DNA from: Trinickia terrae
GTDB lineage: Bacteria > Pseudomonadota > Gammaproteobacteria > Burkholderiales > Burkholderiaceae
NCBI RefSeq assembly: GCF_005144415.1
Contig: NZ_SWJE01000008.1
Span: 310,001-374,000, forward strand
Direction of reading: 5' to 3'
Length of the DNA: 64,000 nucleotides
In this document: positions 26,880 to 35,151 of the stretch, in pieces
Layout of the letters: every line of letters starts with the position of its first letter
How positions within the stretch are numbered: the first letter of the stretch is position 1
Notes under the pieces: generated by a model
What the model saw: the letters and a program-made list of their open reading frames with translations, nothing else
What the model was told of the DNA's origin: nothing
The model's database searches: none
Position numbers and translations under genes: made by a program

Positions 26880-28130
26880 ATGAGCACAGACACAGCTACC
26901 GCACTCGCATCGGTCCAGGCCAGCATCAAGCATGTGTTCGTGCTGATGCTGGAAAACCGGTCGTTCGACCACATGTTTGCGCTGTCGGGCATCCCCGGCA
27001 TTGTTGCCGCCACGACTGGAAATACCAACATCTACGGAAGCACCGCCTGTCCATTCGGCGGCGGCGCGCCCGACCAGATGCCCACTGATCCCGGGCACGA
27101 GTTTGCGGATGTGGTCGAACAGCTGTGCGGTCCGGGTGTCAAGTTCCCGAGCGGGCAGCCGTACCCGGCGGTCGCCAACTCGGGCTTCGTCTCGGACTAC
27201 GCGAAGACCTGGCCCGCGGGCGACCCGCCGCAGATCGCCGACGTGAGCACGATCATGCTGGGCATCAATACGCCTATCCAGTCGCCGGCGCTGTATCGGC
27301 TGGCGAAAGAGTTCGTGCTGTGCGACGGCTGGCGCTCGTCGCTGCCTGGCCCGACTTGGCCGAACCGCTATTTCCTGCATGGTGCCTCCTCGGCCGGCCT
27401 GGACCATTCGCCGACCTCCGCCGAAATGGACAAATGGGAGACTGTCGACGGCTTCACCTACGCGAAAGGCTCGATCTTCGACGCGCTGGGCGAGGGCAAC
27501 TACCGCCTCTACCAGGATGATTCGGGTTCGCTATTGGGCCGCTTGCCGCAGGTTGCGTCCATCAAGGGCATCAGTTTCTTCGACGTCGACGACCTTGCGC
27601 ACTTCGAGGCCGACCTCGCGTCGGGCTACACCGCCCGCTACACATTCATCGAGCCGAACTACGGCGACCTCGTGCGCGGCACCTACGAGGGCGGCAGTTC
27701 GCAGCATCCGATGGATGGCTTGGCCGGAGGCGACCAACTCGTGGCTCGCGTCTACAACGCGATTCGCAGCTCGACGCTTTGGGAGAGCAGCCTGCTCGTG
27801 ATTCTCTACGACGAGCATGGCGGTTTCTACGACTCCGTCAAACCCGGCGACGCGGTTCGGCCAAACGACGCCGACGCCACGGCGCCCCTGAACGCGAACA
27901 AATTCCGGTTCGATGTCTACGGCGTGCGTGTTCCCGCCATTGTGGTTTCGCCTTGGGTGGCGCAAGGCAAGGTCGATCACACGGTGTACGACCACAGCTC
28001 GGTACTCGCGACAGTGGAACGCCTTTTCGGCATCGGGGCGCTGACCAATCGCGACGCGAATGCGAAGGATCTGCTTTCTCTTGTCACCACGACCTGCCGT
28101 GCGAACTGCCTGCAAAGGATCGGATCATGA
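26880..28130 (+). CDS. Phosphoesterase (phospholipase C / acid phosphatase AcpA family) without signal peptide
   Basis: A 416-aa protein of the phosphoesterase family PF04185. The first-strand motif is KHVFVLMLENRSFDHMF (Glu-Asn metal/nucleophile region). Later come LPGPTWPNRYFLHGAS, FIEPNYGD, SSLLVILYDEHGGFYD and VPAIVVSPW, all in family order. Most relatives have a Tat or Sec signal, but this one begins the domain at residue ~15 after a soluble MSTDTATAL stretch, so it appears cytosolic or exported non-classically. The stop overlaps the next ATG (ATGA). Substrate probably a phosphodiester or phosphomonoester. Confidence 0.86.
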   Translation: MSTDTATALASVQASIKHVFVLMLENRSFDHMFALSGIPGIVAATTGNTNIYGSTACPFGGGAPDQMPTDPGHEFADVVEQLCGPGVKFPSGQPYPAVANSGFVSDYAKTWPAGDPPQIADVSTIMLGINTPIQSPALYRLAKEFVLCDGWRSSLPGPTWPNRYFLHGASSAGLDHSPTSAEMDKWETVDGFTYAKGSIFDALGEGNYRLYQDDSGSLLGRLPQVASIKGISFFDVDDLAHFEADLASGYTARYTFIEPNYGDLVRGTYEGGSSQHPMDGLAGGDQLVARVYNAIRSSTLWESSLLVILYDEHGGFYDSVKPGDAVRPNDADATAPLNANKFRFDVYGVRVPAIVVSPWVAQGKVDHTVYDHSSVLATVERLFGIGALTNRDANAKDLLSLVTTTCRANCLQRIGS

Positions 28131-28384
28131 CGCCGACATCTTCCCCGGATCCGCGCGACGACCAGCCTTTGCGCGACGGCACCAGCCTGATCGCCTTCCT
28201 GCATGTGCTGAGGAAAGCGCATAAGGCCCTGGCTGGGCCCGATGAGGCGCGCCGGCGCTTTAATCAAGTGGCCACGCGTGGCCATGCGAGGAAATACATT
28301 GAGGAGTTGATGCCGCTGCTGCTGGACGAACGCGAAAAACACCGGCTGCGGCGGCGTGGCGGGACGCCGCATACCCGCCCCTGA
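28127..28384 (+). CDS. Small hypothetical protein coupled to phosphoesterase
   Basis: An 85-aa mostly helical, basic protein (RKAHKALAGPDEARRRF, EELMPLLLDEREKHRLRRR). It starts in an ATGA overlap with the phosphoesterase gene, which strongly suggests translational coupling. No family recognised. It could be a dedicated partner or chaperone of the phosphoesterase (inference). A bidirectional hairpin follows. Confidence 0.65.
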   Translation: MTPTSSPDPRDDQPLRDGTSLIAFLHVLRKAHKALAGPDEARRRFNQVATRGHARKYIEELMPLLLDEREKHRLRRRGGTPHTRP

Positions 28385-28397
28385 CGCAAGGCAAACG

Positions 28398-28425
28398 CAG
28401 CGGCTCAAGGCGGCTTGAGCCGCTG
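28398..28425. terminator. Bidirectional terminator-like hairpin
   Basis: CAGCGGCTCAAG-GCGG-CTTGAGCCGCTG is a perfect 12-bp stem with a 4-nt loop. It is placed exactly between convergent genes ending at 28384 and 28433. No long T-tract on either strand, but location and stability make a shared terminator likely. Confidence 0.7.
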
Positions 28426-28432
28426 TGCAGGA

Positions 28433-28867
28433 TCAGGCCCGCCCGATTTGGGCCGCGCGCCGCTGTTCGATCACCGAGTAAAGCTTCATCCCTCCAAGCA
28501 TGGCGGCGACGAACAGCATCGCCTTCGCCTCGCCGGCTCCGGCGCTCACGAGCGCGGGCCCCGGACAGAACCCCGCCAGGCCCCACCCCGCACCGAACAG
28601 GGCGCTGCCCGCCAGCAGGCGTCGATCGATGCGAGTGGCGGTGGGCAATTGCATCGGCGCGCCGGACAAGCTGCGCTTGAGCCGACGCGCAATTGCGAAT
28701 CCGATCGCGCCGATCGCGACGGCCCCTGCCATGACGAACGCCAGCGACGGGTCCCACTTGCCCGCGAGATCGAGAAAGCCCAGCACCTTCGCTGGATTGG
28801 CCATGCCGGAGACGATCAGCCCGGCGCCGAATATCAATCCCGCCAATAACGCGTTGAGAAGCGGCAT
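28433..28867 (-). CDS. YeeE/YedE family sulfur transport protein, PmpB-like
   Basis: A 144-aa membrane protein with four helices (LLNALLAGLIFGAGLIVSGM at the N-terminus). It carries the family motif GAGWGLAGFCPGPALVSAGAG with the conserved cysteine thought to handle sulfur species. It is the second half of a split YeeE-type channel, starting 1 nt after the partner gene. It belongs to the bigR operon and probably moves thiosulfate, sulfite or persulfide-derived sulfur across the inner membrane. Confidence 0.85.
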   Translation of the reverse strand: MPLLNALLAGLIFGAGLIVSGMANPAKVLGFLDLAGKWDPSLAFVMAGAVAIGAIGFAIARRLKRSLSGAPMQLPTATRIDRRLLAGSALFGAGWGLAGFCPGPALVSAGAGEAKAMLFVAAMLGGMKLYSVIEQRRAAQIGRA

Positions 28868-28868
28868 G

Positions 28869-29303
28869 TCAAAGCCCCAGTAAATGGCGCGTGATGAAAA
28901 CGACGCAAAAGCCAACCGCCATGAATGCCGCAGTGGCAGCCAGCGAGCGTACCGAGCCGCGCGAGATTCCACACACGCCATGACCGCTCGTGCACCCGGA
29001 GGCATAGCGCGTACCGATGCCGACGAGCAATCCGGCCACGACGAGCACCGCCGGCGACGCCGCGATCGTGACTGCCGGCAGCGGCGCGACGAGCCGGAAC
29101 GCCCACGGCGCGGCGACGAGTCCCAGCACGAACAGGGCGCGCCACGCCCGGTCGCGCGATGCCGCATCGAGCAATCCGCCGGCAATTCCGCTGATGCCCG
29201 CGATGCGGCCATTCACCAGCACGAGCAGCGCTGCCGCCACACCGATCAGAAGCCCGCCGGCAAGCGCCGGGAGCGGCGCGAAGTGCAGCAGGTCGATACT
29301 CAT
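28869..29303 (-). CDS. YeeE/YedE family sulfur transport protein, PmpA-like
   Basis: A 144-aa membrane protein with four hydrophobic helices. It carries the partner motif GIGTRYASGCTSGHGVCGISRGS, with the conserved Cys residues of YeeE family pores. It overlaps bigR by 4 nt (ATGA type) at its 5' end and abuts the PmpB-like gene. The two half-pores together match PmpA/PmpB found in BigR-controlled sulfide-detoxification operons. Confidence 0.86.
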   Translation of the reverse strand: MSIDLLHFAPLPALAGGLLIGVAAALLVLVNGRIAGISGIAGGLLDAASRDRAWRALFVLGLVAAPWAFRLVAPLPAVTIAASPAVLVVAGLLVGIGTRYASGCTSGHGVCGISRGSVRSLAATAAFMAVGFCVVFITRHLLGL

Positions 29304-29635
29304 TTCGAACGCCCTTTGGCCTTGCCGCAATAGAGGGTCGACAACGTCTGCATGATGCTCAGAACCTCGATGCTCGCAAGGCTGTAGTACATGTACTTCC
29401 CTTCGCGCCGCGCGCTCACGAGACCTTCCTCGCGCAAAACGCCAAGATGTTGGGAAAGGCTTGGCTGATGAAGACCGACGGCTTCTTCGAGCTCACCGAC
29501 GTTGTGCTCGCCTTCGATCAGCTGGCACAACAGCAGCAAGCGGTCTTCCTGCGCCATGGCCTTGAGCAGCGCGCAACACTTGGCTGCGGATTGCCGCAGC
29601 GCATCGAGGGCCGCGGGAGAGAGGGGTTCGCTCAT
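29300..29635 (-). CDS. bigR: ArsR-family persulfide-sensing repressor BigR/SqrR-like
   Basis: A 111-aa winged-helix regulator. The recognition helix is HQPSLSQHLGVLREEGLV and the wing RREGKYMYYSL. Two cysteines, Cys37 and Cys103, are 66 residues apart, the same spacing as the disulfide/tetrasulfide-forming pair of SqrR (Cys41/Cys107). There are no CxC metal sites typical of ArsR/SmtB metal sensors. It is divergent from blh and first in the operon with pmpAB. It should derepress on persulfide or H2S exposure. Confidence 0.85.
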   Translation of the reverse strand: MSEPLSPAALDALRQSAAKCCALLKAMAQEDRLLLLCQLIEGEHNVGELEEAVGLHQPSLSQHLGVLREEGLVSARREGKYMYYSLASIEVLSIMQTLSTLYCGKAKGRSK

Positions 29636-29671
29636 CGTATTCCTATGGCTGACGTCGCATCAAACGTTATT

Positions 29672-29702
29672 TTGACAAACATTATATGTATTGATATATT
29701 AT
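29672..29702 (+). promoter_or_regulatory. Sigma-70 promoter of blh with overlapping AT-rich BigR operator candidate
   Basis: TTGACA (29672-29677), 17-nt spacer and TATATT (29695-29700) form a near-consensus promoter 29 nt before the blh start. The spacer and -10 overlap an imperfect inverted repeat, ATTATATG-TATTGA-TATATTAT (29681-29702). This is the sort of AT-rich site bound by BigR, so repression by occlusion is plausible. Confidence 0.72.
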
Positions 29703-29729
29703 TTTTCAACACGATGATTGGAGGATGCG

Positions 29730-30590
29730 ATGCTGCCCCTCGCAGAGGCTTTTTTTGATCGGACCACCGGCACGATCACCTATGTCGTCCACGCGGGAGA
29801 CGGTTCCGCATGCGCCGTGATCGATTCGGTTCTCGACTACGACCCGAAGGCCGGCCGCACCTCGATGCAATCCGCGGATCGGGTGGTTGAATTCGTGCGG
29901 GCGCATGAGCTGCGCGTCGAATGGCTGCTGGAGACGCATGCTCATGCGGATCATCTGTCGGCGGCGCAGTATTTGAAGGCGAGGCTGGGTGGCAGGATCG
30001 CGATCGGCGAGCATATCCGCGAAGTGCAGGGCACGTTCGAGCGCGTCTTCAACCTGGACGGCGGCGTGACCGCCAATGGTCAGCACTTCGATCATCTGTT
30101 TGCCGACGGCGAAACTTTCCAGATCGGCGAACTGAGCGCTCAAGCCGTTCATGTGCCGGGGCATACACCCGCCGACATGGCATACCGGATCGGCGATGCG
30201 GTTTTTGTCGGCGATACGCTGTTCATGCCGGACGTGGGCAGCGCGCGCTGCGATTTTCCGGGCGGCGATGCGCACGCGCTGTATCGCTCGGTGCGCAAAC
30301 TGCTGTCGCTGCCGCACGAGACCCGGCTCTACATGTGTCACGACTATCCGCCGGCCTCGCGTGGGCCGCAATGGCAGACCACCGTTGCCGAGCAGCGCAG
30401 GGACAACATCCATCTGCGTGACAGCGTTTCGGAGGGCGAGTTCACCGCGATGCGCATCGCCCGCGATCGCACGCTCGATATGCCGACGCTGATTCTCCCC
30501 GCCGTTCAGGTCAACATTCGCGCGGGCTCATTGCCGGAGCCCGAGAGCAACGGCACGCGCTATTTGAAGATTCCGATCGATGCGCTATAG
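29730..30590 (+). CDS. blh: Metallo-beta-lactamase-fold persulfide dioxygenase-like hydrolase (Blh/ETHE1 family)
   Basis: A 286-aa MBL-fold enzyme. The metal motif is THAHADHLSAAQ, with later ligands in VPGHTPADM (His), VGDTLFMPDVGSARCDF (Asp) and CHDYPP (His). Conserved residues of ETHE1-type persulfide dioxygenases are visible around GSARCDFPGG. The ATG at 29730 has GGAGG five bases upstream; an in-frame TTG at 29718 is less likely. It is divergent from bigR-pmpAB and completes the sulfide-detoxification set, oxidising glutathione persulfide to sulfite. Confidence 0.88.
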   Translation: MLPLAEAFFDRTTGTITYVVHAGDGSACAVIDSVLDYDPKAGRTSMQSADRVVEFVRAHELRVEWLLETHAHADHLSAAQYLKARLGGRIAIGEHIREVQGTFERVFNLDGGVTANGQHFDHLFADGETFQIGELSAQAVHVPGHTPADMAYRIGDAVFVGDTLFMPDVGSARCDFPGGDAHALYRSVRKLLSLPHETRLYMCHDYPPASRGPQWQTTVAEQRRDNIHLRDSVSEGEFTAMRIARDRTLDMPTLILPAVQVNIRAGSLPEPESNGTRYLKIPIDAL

Positions 30591-30622
30591 GGCGTTGGGT
30601 CAGTCGAACAAGGAGCAGCAAA

Positions 30623-31633
30623 ATGCGCCGGATAGCGATTGTCGTGCTGTTCCTCGTGTTCGCGAGTCGCGCGCTAGGCGAGCCGCCGCACTTTCACGCG
30701 GGGGTAGTCCGCCTCACCGTGGCGGACAACGTCACAACGTTCGATACGGTGGTTTTCTATCCGACCGACGACCCTGAGGTTCCCTGGCAGGCAGGACCCT
30801 TTGCTGTCGAGGCGACGCGCAACGCGGCGCTAGTCGCTGGACGCCGCTTCCCGGTCGTATTGATTTCGCACGGCCGCCGTGGCAGCCCGATGAGCCATCG
30901 TGAGCTAGGTGCTGCCTTGGCGCGCGCGGGATTCGTCGCCATCCTGCCAACGCATGTGGGAGATGCCTCGGGCTCGCCTCCGGCCAGGACGCAAGCCGAG
31001 ATCCTCATCGCTCGGCCTGGGCAAGCGGAGGCCGCGCTGAATGCCGTACTCTCGAACCCGAGGTTCTCGGCCGGCGTGGACGAAAATCGGATCGGAATGA
31101 TCGGGTATTCAGCCGGGGGATATACGGCGTTGATTCTGGCTGGCGCAAAACCTGATTTCTCTTATGCCGGTGCATTTTGCGTGAATCACGGCGATCCAGG
31201 CTCGTGTCCTCGGCCGGCAACTGATGGAAGTACACAACGCCAAGCGGATGCGACCTCGGTGTCTCCGGAATTGATTGCCTGGCATCCGCCCGTCGATCAT
31301 AGACTGAAGGCGCTGGTATTGATGGACCCGTTGGCCATCATGTTCGACGCATCCAGTTTCTCTTCCGTGCACGTGCCAGCGCTGCTCTATCGTCCGCAGA
31401 GCGATATCTACCTGAGTTCAGCCCGAAATGCGCTCGCAGTTGCGACTGGTTTGCCAATACCGCCAGAAGTGAACGTCGTGCCTGGCAATCATTTTGTTTT
31501 TGTCGATCCATGCCCGGCGCAGATTGCCGATAGCGCGCCTTTCGTCTGCCAGGACGCGTCCGGGATCGACAGGCCATCGATTCATCGGCAAATCGAGAGC
31601 GAAGTCGTGAATTTCTTCCAGGCCAATCTGTAG
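30623..31633 (+). CDS. Exported dienelactone-hydrolase-like alpha/beta hydrolase
   Basis: A 336-aa alpha/beta hydrolase. The N-terminal signal peptide (RIAIVVLFLVFASRALG-E) predicts periplasmic location. The oxyanion region is PVVLISHGRRGSP, the nucleophile GYSAGG, and the histidine probably in VPGNHFVF. Several cysteines (FCVNHGDPGSC, DPCPAQ, FVCQD) could form disulfides, consistent with export. AAGGAG lies before the ATG. Resembles bacterial platelet-activating-factor acetylhydrolase/dienelactone hydrolase-like secreted esterases; substrate unknown. Confidence 0.8.
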   Translation: MRRIAIVVLFLVFASRALGEPPHFHAGVVRLTVADNVTTFDTVVFYPTDDPEVPWQAGPFAVEATRNAALVAGRRFPVVLISHGRRGSPMSHRELGAALARAGFVAILPTHVGDASGSPPARTQAEILIARPGQAEAALNAVLSNPRFSAGVDENRIGMIGYSAGGYTALILAGAKPDFSYAGAFCVNHGDPGSCPRPATDGSTQRQADATSVSPELIAWHPPVDHRLKALVLMDPLAIMFDASSFSSVHVPALLYRPQSDIYLSSARNALAVATGLPIPPEVNVVPGNHFVFVDPCPAQIADSAPFVCQDASGIDRPSIHRQIESEVVNFFQANL

Positions 31634-31679
31634 ATAGCGTTGCGATTCAATCCAACATTCCGAAAACGAGGAGCAACAC

Positions 31680-32291
31680 TTGCCGACCCCATCGACACTG
31701 CTTTTCCTGCCGGGCGCATCGGGCAATACCGGATTTTGGCAACCGCTCGCGAATGAGCTGACCCATGAAGCGGCCAGGTCGATCGTCAGCTATCCGGGGT
31801 TCGGCGCCGAGCCTTCCGACCCGGACGTCAACAGCTTCGACGACCTTGTCGGAAAGGTGGTGCATTCCATCGATCAACCGACTGCGTTGCTTGCCCAATC
31901 GATGGGCGGCGTGATAGCCGTCCGTGCGGCGCTCGAAAAGCCCGACCTCGTGACGCACCTCGTTTTATCGGTCACGTCCGGCGGAATCGATATGAGGGCA
32001 TTCGACGCGCAGGATTGGAGAGCCGAATTCGTCGCGGCGAATCCGCATCTTCCCGATTGGTTTGTGTCTTTACGGTCGGATCTTGCGAGCGAGTTGGGCC
32101 GGATCACGCAGCCGGTCTTGTTGCTCTGGGGCGATGCCGACCCCATCAGTCCCGTGGCAGTCGGCAAGCGGCTGCTTGAATTGCTTCCAAACGCCCGGTT
32201 GCATGTCGTTGCCGGCGGCAATCATGATTTGGCATACGTGCACGCGCGGCAACTGGCGCGATGGGTCGACGCACATTTACTGCGAAGCTGA
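31680..32291 (+). CDS. Alpha/beta hydrolase
   Basis: A 203-aa compact alpha/beta hydrolase. The oxyanion region is FLPGASGNTGFWQ, the nucleophile elbow AQSMGG, the acid LLWGDADPI and the histidine GGNHDLAYVH. The start is TTG at 31680-31682 with GAGGAG seven bases upstream, and no ATG is better placed. It is shorter than typical (~250 aa) because the cap is minimal. Cytosolic; substrate unknown. Confidence 0.78.
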   Translation: MPTPSTLLFLPGASGNTGFWQPLANELTHEAARSIVSYPGFGAEPSDPDVNSFDDLVGKVVHSIDQPTALLAQSMGGVIAVRAALEKPDLVTHLVLSVTSGGIDMRAFDAQDWRAEFVAANPHLPDWFVSLRSDLASELGRITQPVLLLWGDADPISPVAVGKRLLELLPNARLHVVAGGNHDLAYVHARQLARWVDAHLLRS

Positions 32292-32360
32292 CAGGCAGTA
32301 TTTCCAGCCGTTGCTCAGCTGCCTTTGCGTTCCTTGAGCCGCTTGCGGCGAGCCGCTGAA

Positions 32361-32870
32361 CTAGGCCGTTGCCCACTCGGCGAGTGTCGCTACGGTGTTG
32401 ATGTTGCGGGCGGTCCCTTCTTTGGCGGCAGCGATTTTCAGCTTGGAACGCCCGATCCCATCTTTGTAGTGCACGTAGATTTCGCGCGTGCCGAACGCAA
32501 TTTCTTCTGTTTTCCGGCCACTTGCGGTTGTCAGCGTATCGGCGGGCGGTGGGGTGTCGAGAAAGATGGCGACAGTCCGATCCGGCGCGGCAGACTTGAA
32601 CGGGTTGGCTTCGAGGATCGCAACCATCTCCGCACCGGTGCGGATCAGGACGCCTACCCGCTTGCCGGCGTAGGTTTCAAGGCAACGCTCGAGCTTCGCC
32701 TTCACCGAACCTTCCGAAAGTTTGCTTTCAAAAACGACGTTGCCGCTTGCGATATACGTGCGCACGTTGGTGAAGCCAATGGATTCGCACATTGCACGAA
32801 GCTCGGACATCGGGAGTTTGCCGGTGCCACCGACGTTCACGGCGCGGAGGAGGGCGATGTAGGTTGTCAT
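32361..32870 (-). CDS. DUF1697 family protein
   Basis: A 169-aa protein of the DUF1697 family. The N-terminal ALLRAVNVGGTGKLPM is diagnostic, followed by GFTNVRTYIASGNVVFES. The central part has a DUF1697 beta-alpha pattern and the end shows KLKIAAAKEGTARNINTV. Function is not known for the family. It is convergent with the hydrolase gene, with about 70 nt between. Confidence 0.92.
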   Translation of the reverse strand: MTTYIALLRAVNVGGTGKLPMSELRAMCESIGFTNVRTYIASGNVVFESKLSEGSVKAKLERCLETYAGKRVGVLIRTGAEMVAILEANPFKSAAPDRTVAIFLDTPPPADTLTTASGRKTEEIAFGTREIYVHYKDGIGRSKLKIAAAKEGTARNINTVATLAEWATA

Positions 32871-33134
32871 CGGGAAGTCCGGTTGCTTTTTTCTTTGACC
32901 GTTTGATTATGCGTGGTGCATAGATATTGCCGCAACAACTGGTGCGCTCGGCGCCAGCAGGCCAATCGCGCTCTTGTATCTTGAAATGCGATTTTTCGTG
33001 TGCTTTCATGAAAGCTGGCTCAATTTTGCTGCGGGGCGGCAGCGGCAGTGGGCCTCGCGGGGTAGATCAAAAAGCAATCGCATTATGTCCAAAAGCATCT
33101 CCAGATCTTTAATCAAAAAGAAGGAGGTCGATCA

Positions 33135-33845
33135 ATGCGTGCGATCAATCGGGGATGTCTTGTAGTCGTTTGCGTGCTGCTTTCCGGATGTGGGTCGGTG
33201 ATATCCTGGATAAATGCTTCCAGCTCCGATCTGGTAAGTGCAGGGCAACTGAACATTGACCAGAATAAGCTTGCCGATGCGGAAAAATGCGTGAGTCCTG
33301 CCGGAGTCACCTGTCGAAAGAATTTCGTGGCGAGCGTTGCGCTGCAATCGATCATGCAATGCCAGAAATTCGCGAACCAGTTGGTGATCACCGAGAACAC
33401 CGTGAATACGGCGGGCGATATCACGTCAACGATCTTTACCGCGCTGGGAACCGTCTTCACGCCGCTGACCACGGTTCATGCGATGACGGCCGGGGCGACC
33501 ATAGTGAGCGGCAGCAAGTCGGCCGTCAATGCCAATATTTACGCGAAGGCGTCGATCAGCAGCTTGCAGGCAGCGCTCGACAAGGTCTACACGCAGCCCA
33601 TGCTCAATTACCTGACGTACCTGAAGAACGTGACCGACGACTCCAAGATCGATGTCGGAACCGAGGTGGTGAACGTGCAAATGCTCCATGGGAACTGCGC
33701 CTTGGCGGAGGCGGAAATTTTTGTCAACGGCACGGTGAACAGTGCGCCTCCTCAGCCCCTGAACCTGGTTCCAGGCGTGGTGCCCGCGTCGGCGGCTTCC
33801 GCGGTTCCGGCTGCTTCAGCTGTGGCGGCAGCAACTGGCGGATGA
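33135..33845 (+). CDS. Putative lipoprotein of unknown function
   Basis: A 236-aa protein with a lipoprotein signal peptide and lipobox LLSGC (Cys19), so it is probably anchored in the outer or inner membrane facing the periplasm. The body is helical, with several Cys (EKCVSPAGVTC, MQCQKF, GNCAL) and Ala/Thr-rich stretches. The C-terminus is a Pro/Ala/Val low-complexity tail. AAGGAGG precedes the ATG. No family recognised. It is convergent with the LacI-type regulator gene. Confidence 0.7.
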   Translation: MRAINRGCLVVVCVLLSGCGSVISWINASSSDLVSAGQLNIDQNKLADAEKCVSPAGVTCRKNFVASVALQSIMQCQKFANQLVITENTVNTAGDITSTIFTALGTVFTPLTTVHAMTAGATIVSGSKSAVNANIYAKASISSLQAALDKVYTQPMLNYLTYLKNVTDDSKIDVGTEVVNVQMLHGNCALAEAEIFVNGTVNSAPPQPLNLVPGVVPASAASAVPAASAVAAATGG

Positions 33846-33869
33846 GCGATCCCCAATGCTCCACACAAC

Positions 33870-34895
33870 TCAATACAGCGAATACCTCGAATACGTCTCG
33901 ATCGGCACGATAGCCTGCGCGGGAACCGCCGCTCCTTCCCGCGCCGCCTTCAAGTTCTCCACCGCTGTCCGAAGCAGGAGCCTCAGATCCTGCGTCAGCA
34001 AATAGTCGATCGCATCGGAGCGCAACAGGGGTTCCGTAATCCGGTTGACCTCATGGGTCACATAAAGCGTGCGCCCCGTGAGACCGTATTCATGCAGCGC
34101 CGCCGCCAACCCCTCGTTTCCCCCCGCGACGTTGTAGATGCCATCGAGCTTCCTGTGCTGCTCGAGAAAGCGCTTCGTCGCTTCATAAGTCGCCGCTCCG
34201 GAATCCGCGCCCTTGATCACTTCGACGAGATTCACGTGCGGGAACCGTTGTCTCAGCAACGAGCGGAACCCGATCTCGCGATCCTCATGGCATGTGTATG
34301 AAAACGTCGCGACGACCACCGCCACGTCCGGCGACGCGTGCGCCTGCAAATGCCGTCCCATGAGAAACGCCGCCGACTGTCCCGCCGCGCGGTTGTTGAC
34401 GCCGACATAGGTGTGACGCGCATCGGCGTCGACGTCGGTGATCAGCGTGACGACGGGCTTGCCCGCTGCCATGCATTCGCGCAGCGCTGAGGTGGTGGTC
34501 GCCGTGTTGGTGCAGATGATGCCGATGCCGTCCGCTTCGGCGGTGGCCTCGCGCACTCTTGCAGCGACCTCGTCGTCAGCCGCGCCGACACAGCGCACGA
34601 CTTCGAGCTGCACCCCCGATGCGGCGAATTCCGCTTCGAGGGCAATGGCGGTACGCGTCAGCTCGTCGGTGAACGCGTCGCCGGCCTGGGCCAGCAACCG
34701 GAAGCCATAAGCGCTTTGTTTCGCGCGAGGCGACACCTTTGTGGGCGCGGCCGAACTCAGCTGCTTGATCGCCGCCTCGACGGCGCGGCGCGTGCGCGGA
34801 TGGACACCAGGCCGGTCGTTCAGCGCGCGATCGATGGTCGCGCGGCTGAGCTGGGTGATCTCCATGAGTTGCTTGAGCGTCGGCTTGCCTTTCAT
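33870..34895 (-). CDS. LacI-family regulator of the moc-like operon
   Basis: A 341-aa LacI/GalR regulator. The DNA-binding head is TLKQLMEITQLSRATIDRAL with the hinge DRPGVHPRTRRAVEAAI. A periplasmic-binding-protein-like sugar domain follows (VGVNNRAAGQSAAFLMGRHL). The ATG at 34893-34895 has GAGG seven bases upstream; ATGs at 34913 and 34937 are less typical starts. It is divergent from the oxygenase/ferredoxin/binding-protein operon at 35152, with palindromes between. It should repress that operon and respond to an inositol-like or sugar-like ligand (inference). Confidence 0.88.
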   Translation of the reverse strand: MKGKPTLKQLMEITQLSRATIDRALNDRPGVHPRTRRAVEAAIKQLSSAAPTKVSPRAKQSAYGFRLLAQAGDAFTDELTRTAIALEAEFAASGVQLEVVRCVGAADDEVAARVREATAEADGIGIICTNTATTTSALRECMAAGKPVVTLITDVDADARHTYVGVNNRAAGQSAAFLMGRHLQAHASPDVAVVVATFSYTCHEDREIGFRSLLRQRFPHVNLVEVIKGADSGAATYEATKRFLEQHRKLDGIYNVAGGNEGLAAALHEYGLTGRTLYVTHEVNRITEPLLRSDAIDYLLTQDLRLLLRTAVENLKAAREGAAVPAQAIVPIETYSRYSLY

Positions 34896-34943
34896 TTCGA
34901 GTCCTCGGAGCATGGGGTGAGTTGGCCGCGTGGCCATTATTTT

Positions 34944-34958
34944 GCCTCATTTTGAGGC
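34944..34958. promoter_or_regulatory. Palindrome, candidate LacI-type operator
   Basis: GCCTCA-TTT-TGAGGC is a perfect 6-bp inverted repeat 49 nt upstream of the LacI-type gene start. It is in the right place for autoregulation. Assignment is by symmetry and location only. Confidence 0.45.
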
Positions 34959-35025
34959 GATCAGGGTCAATCTCAACGCCGGTATGGCCGGGGAATCTCG
35001 GTGAAACCTACTGGAATACCCTATG

Positions 35026-35042
35026 TGAATCAATATGAGTCA
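35026..35042. promoter_or_regulatory. Paired TGANTCA half-sites upstream of moc-like operon
   Basis: TGAATCA-ATA-TGAGTCA contains two TGANTCA units separated by 3 nt, in AT-rich DNA 110 nt upstream of the oxygenase ATG. It could be an operator or overlap the promoter. No clear hexamer pair was fixed. Confidence 0.35.
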
Positions 35043-35151
35043 TTTTATCCTTTGACTGGTGCTCATTAAGAGCCTTAAATGCGATCAACCGATGATCAAT
35101 GCCTCACGCAGTTCATCGCCGGATCAAACATCAAGCATTCAGAGGCACCCC

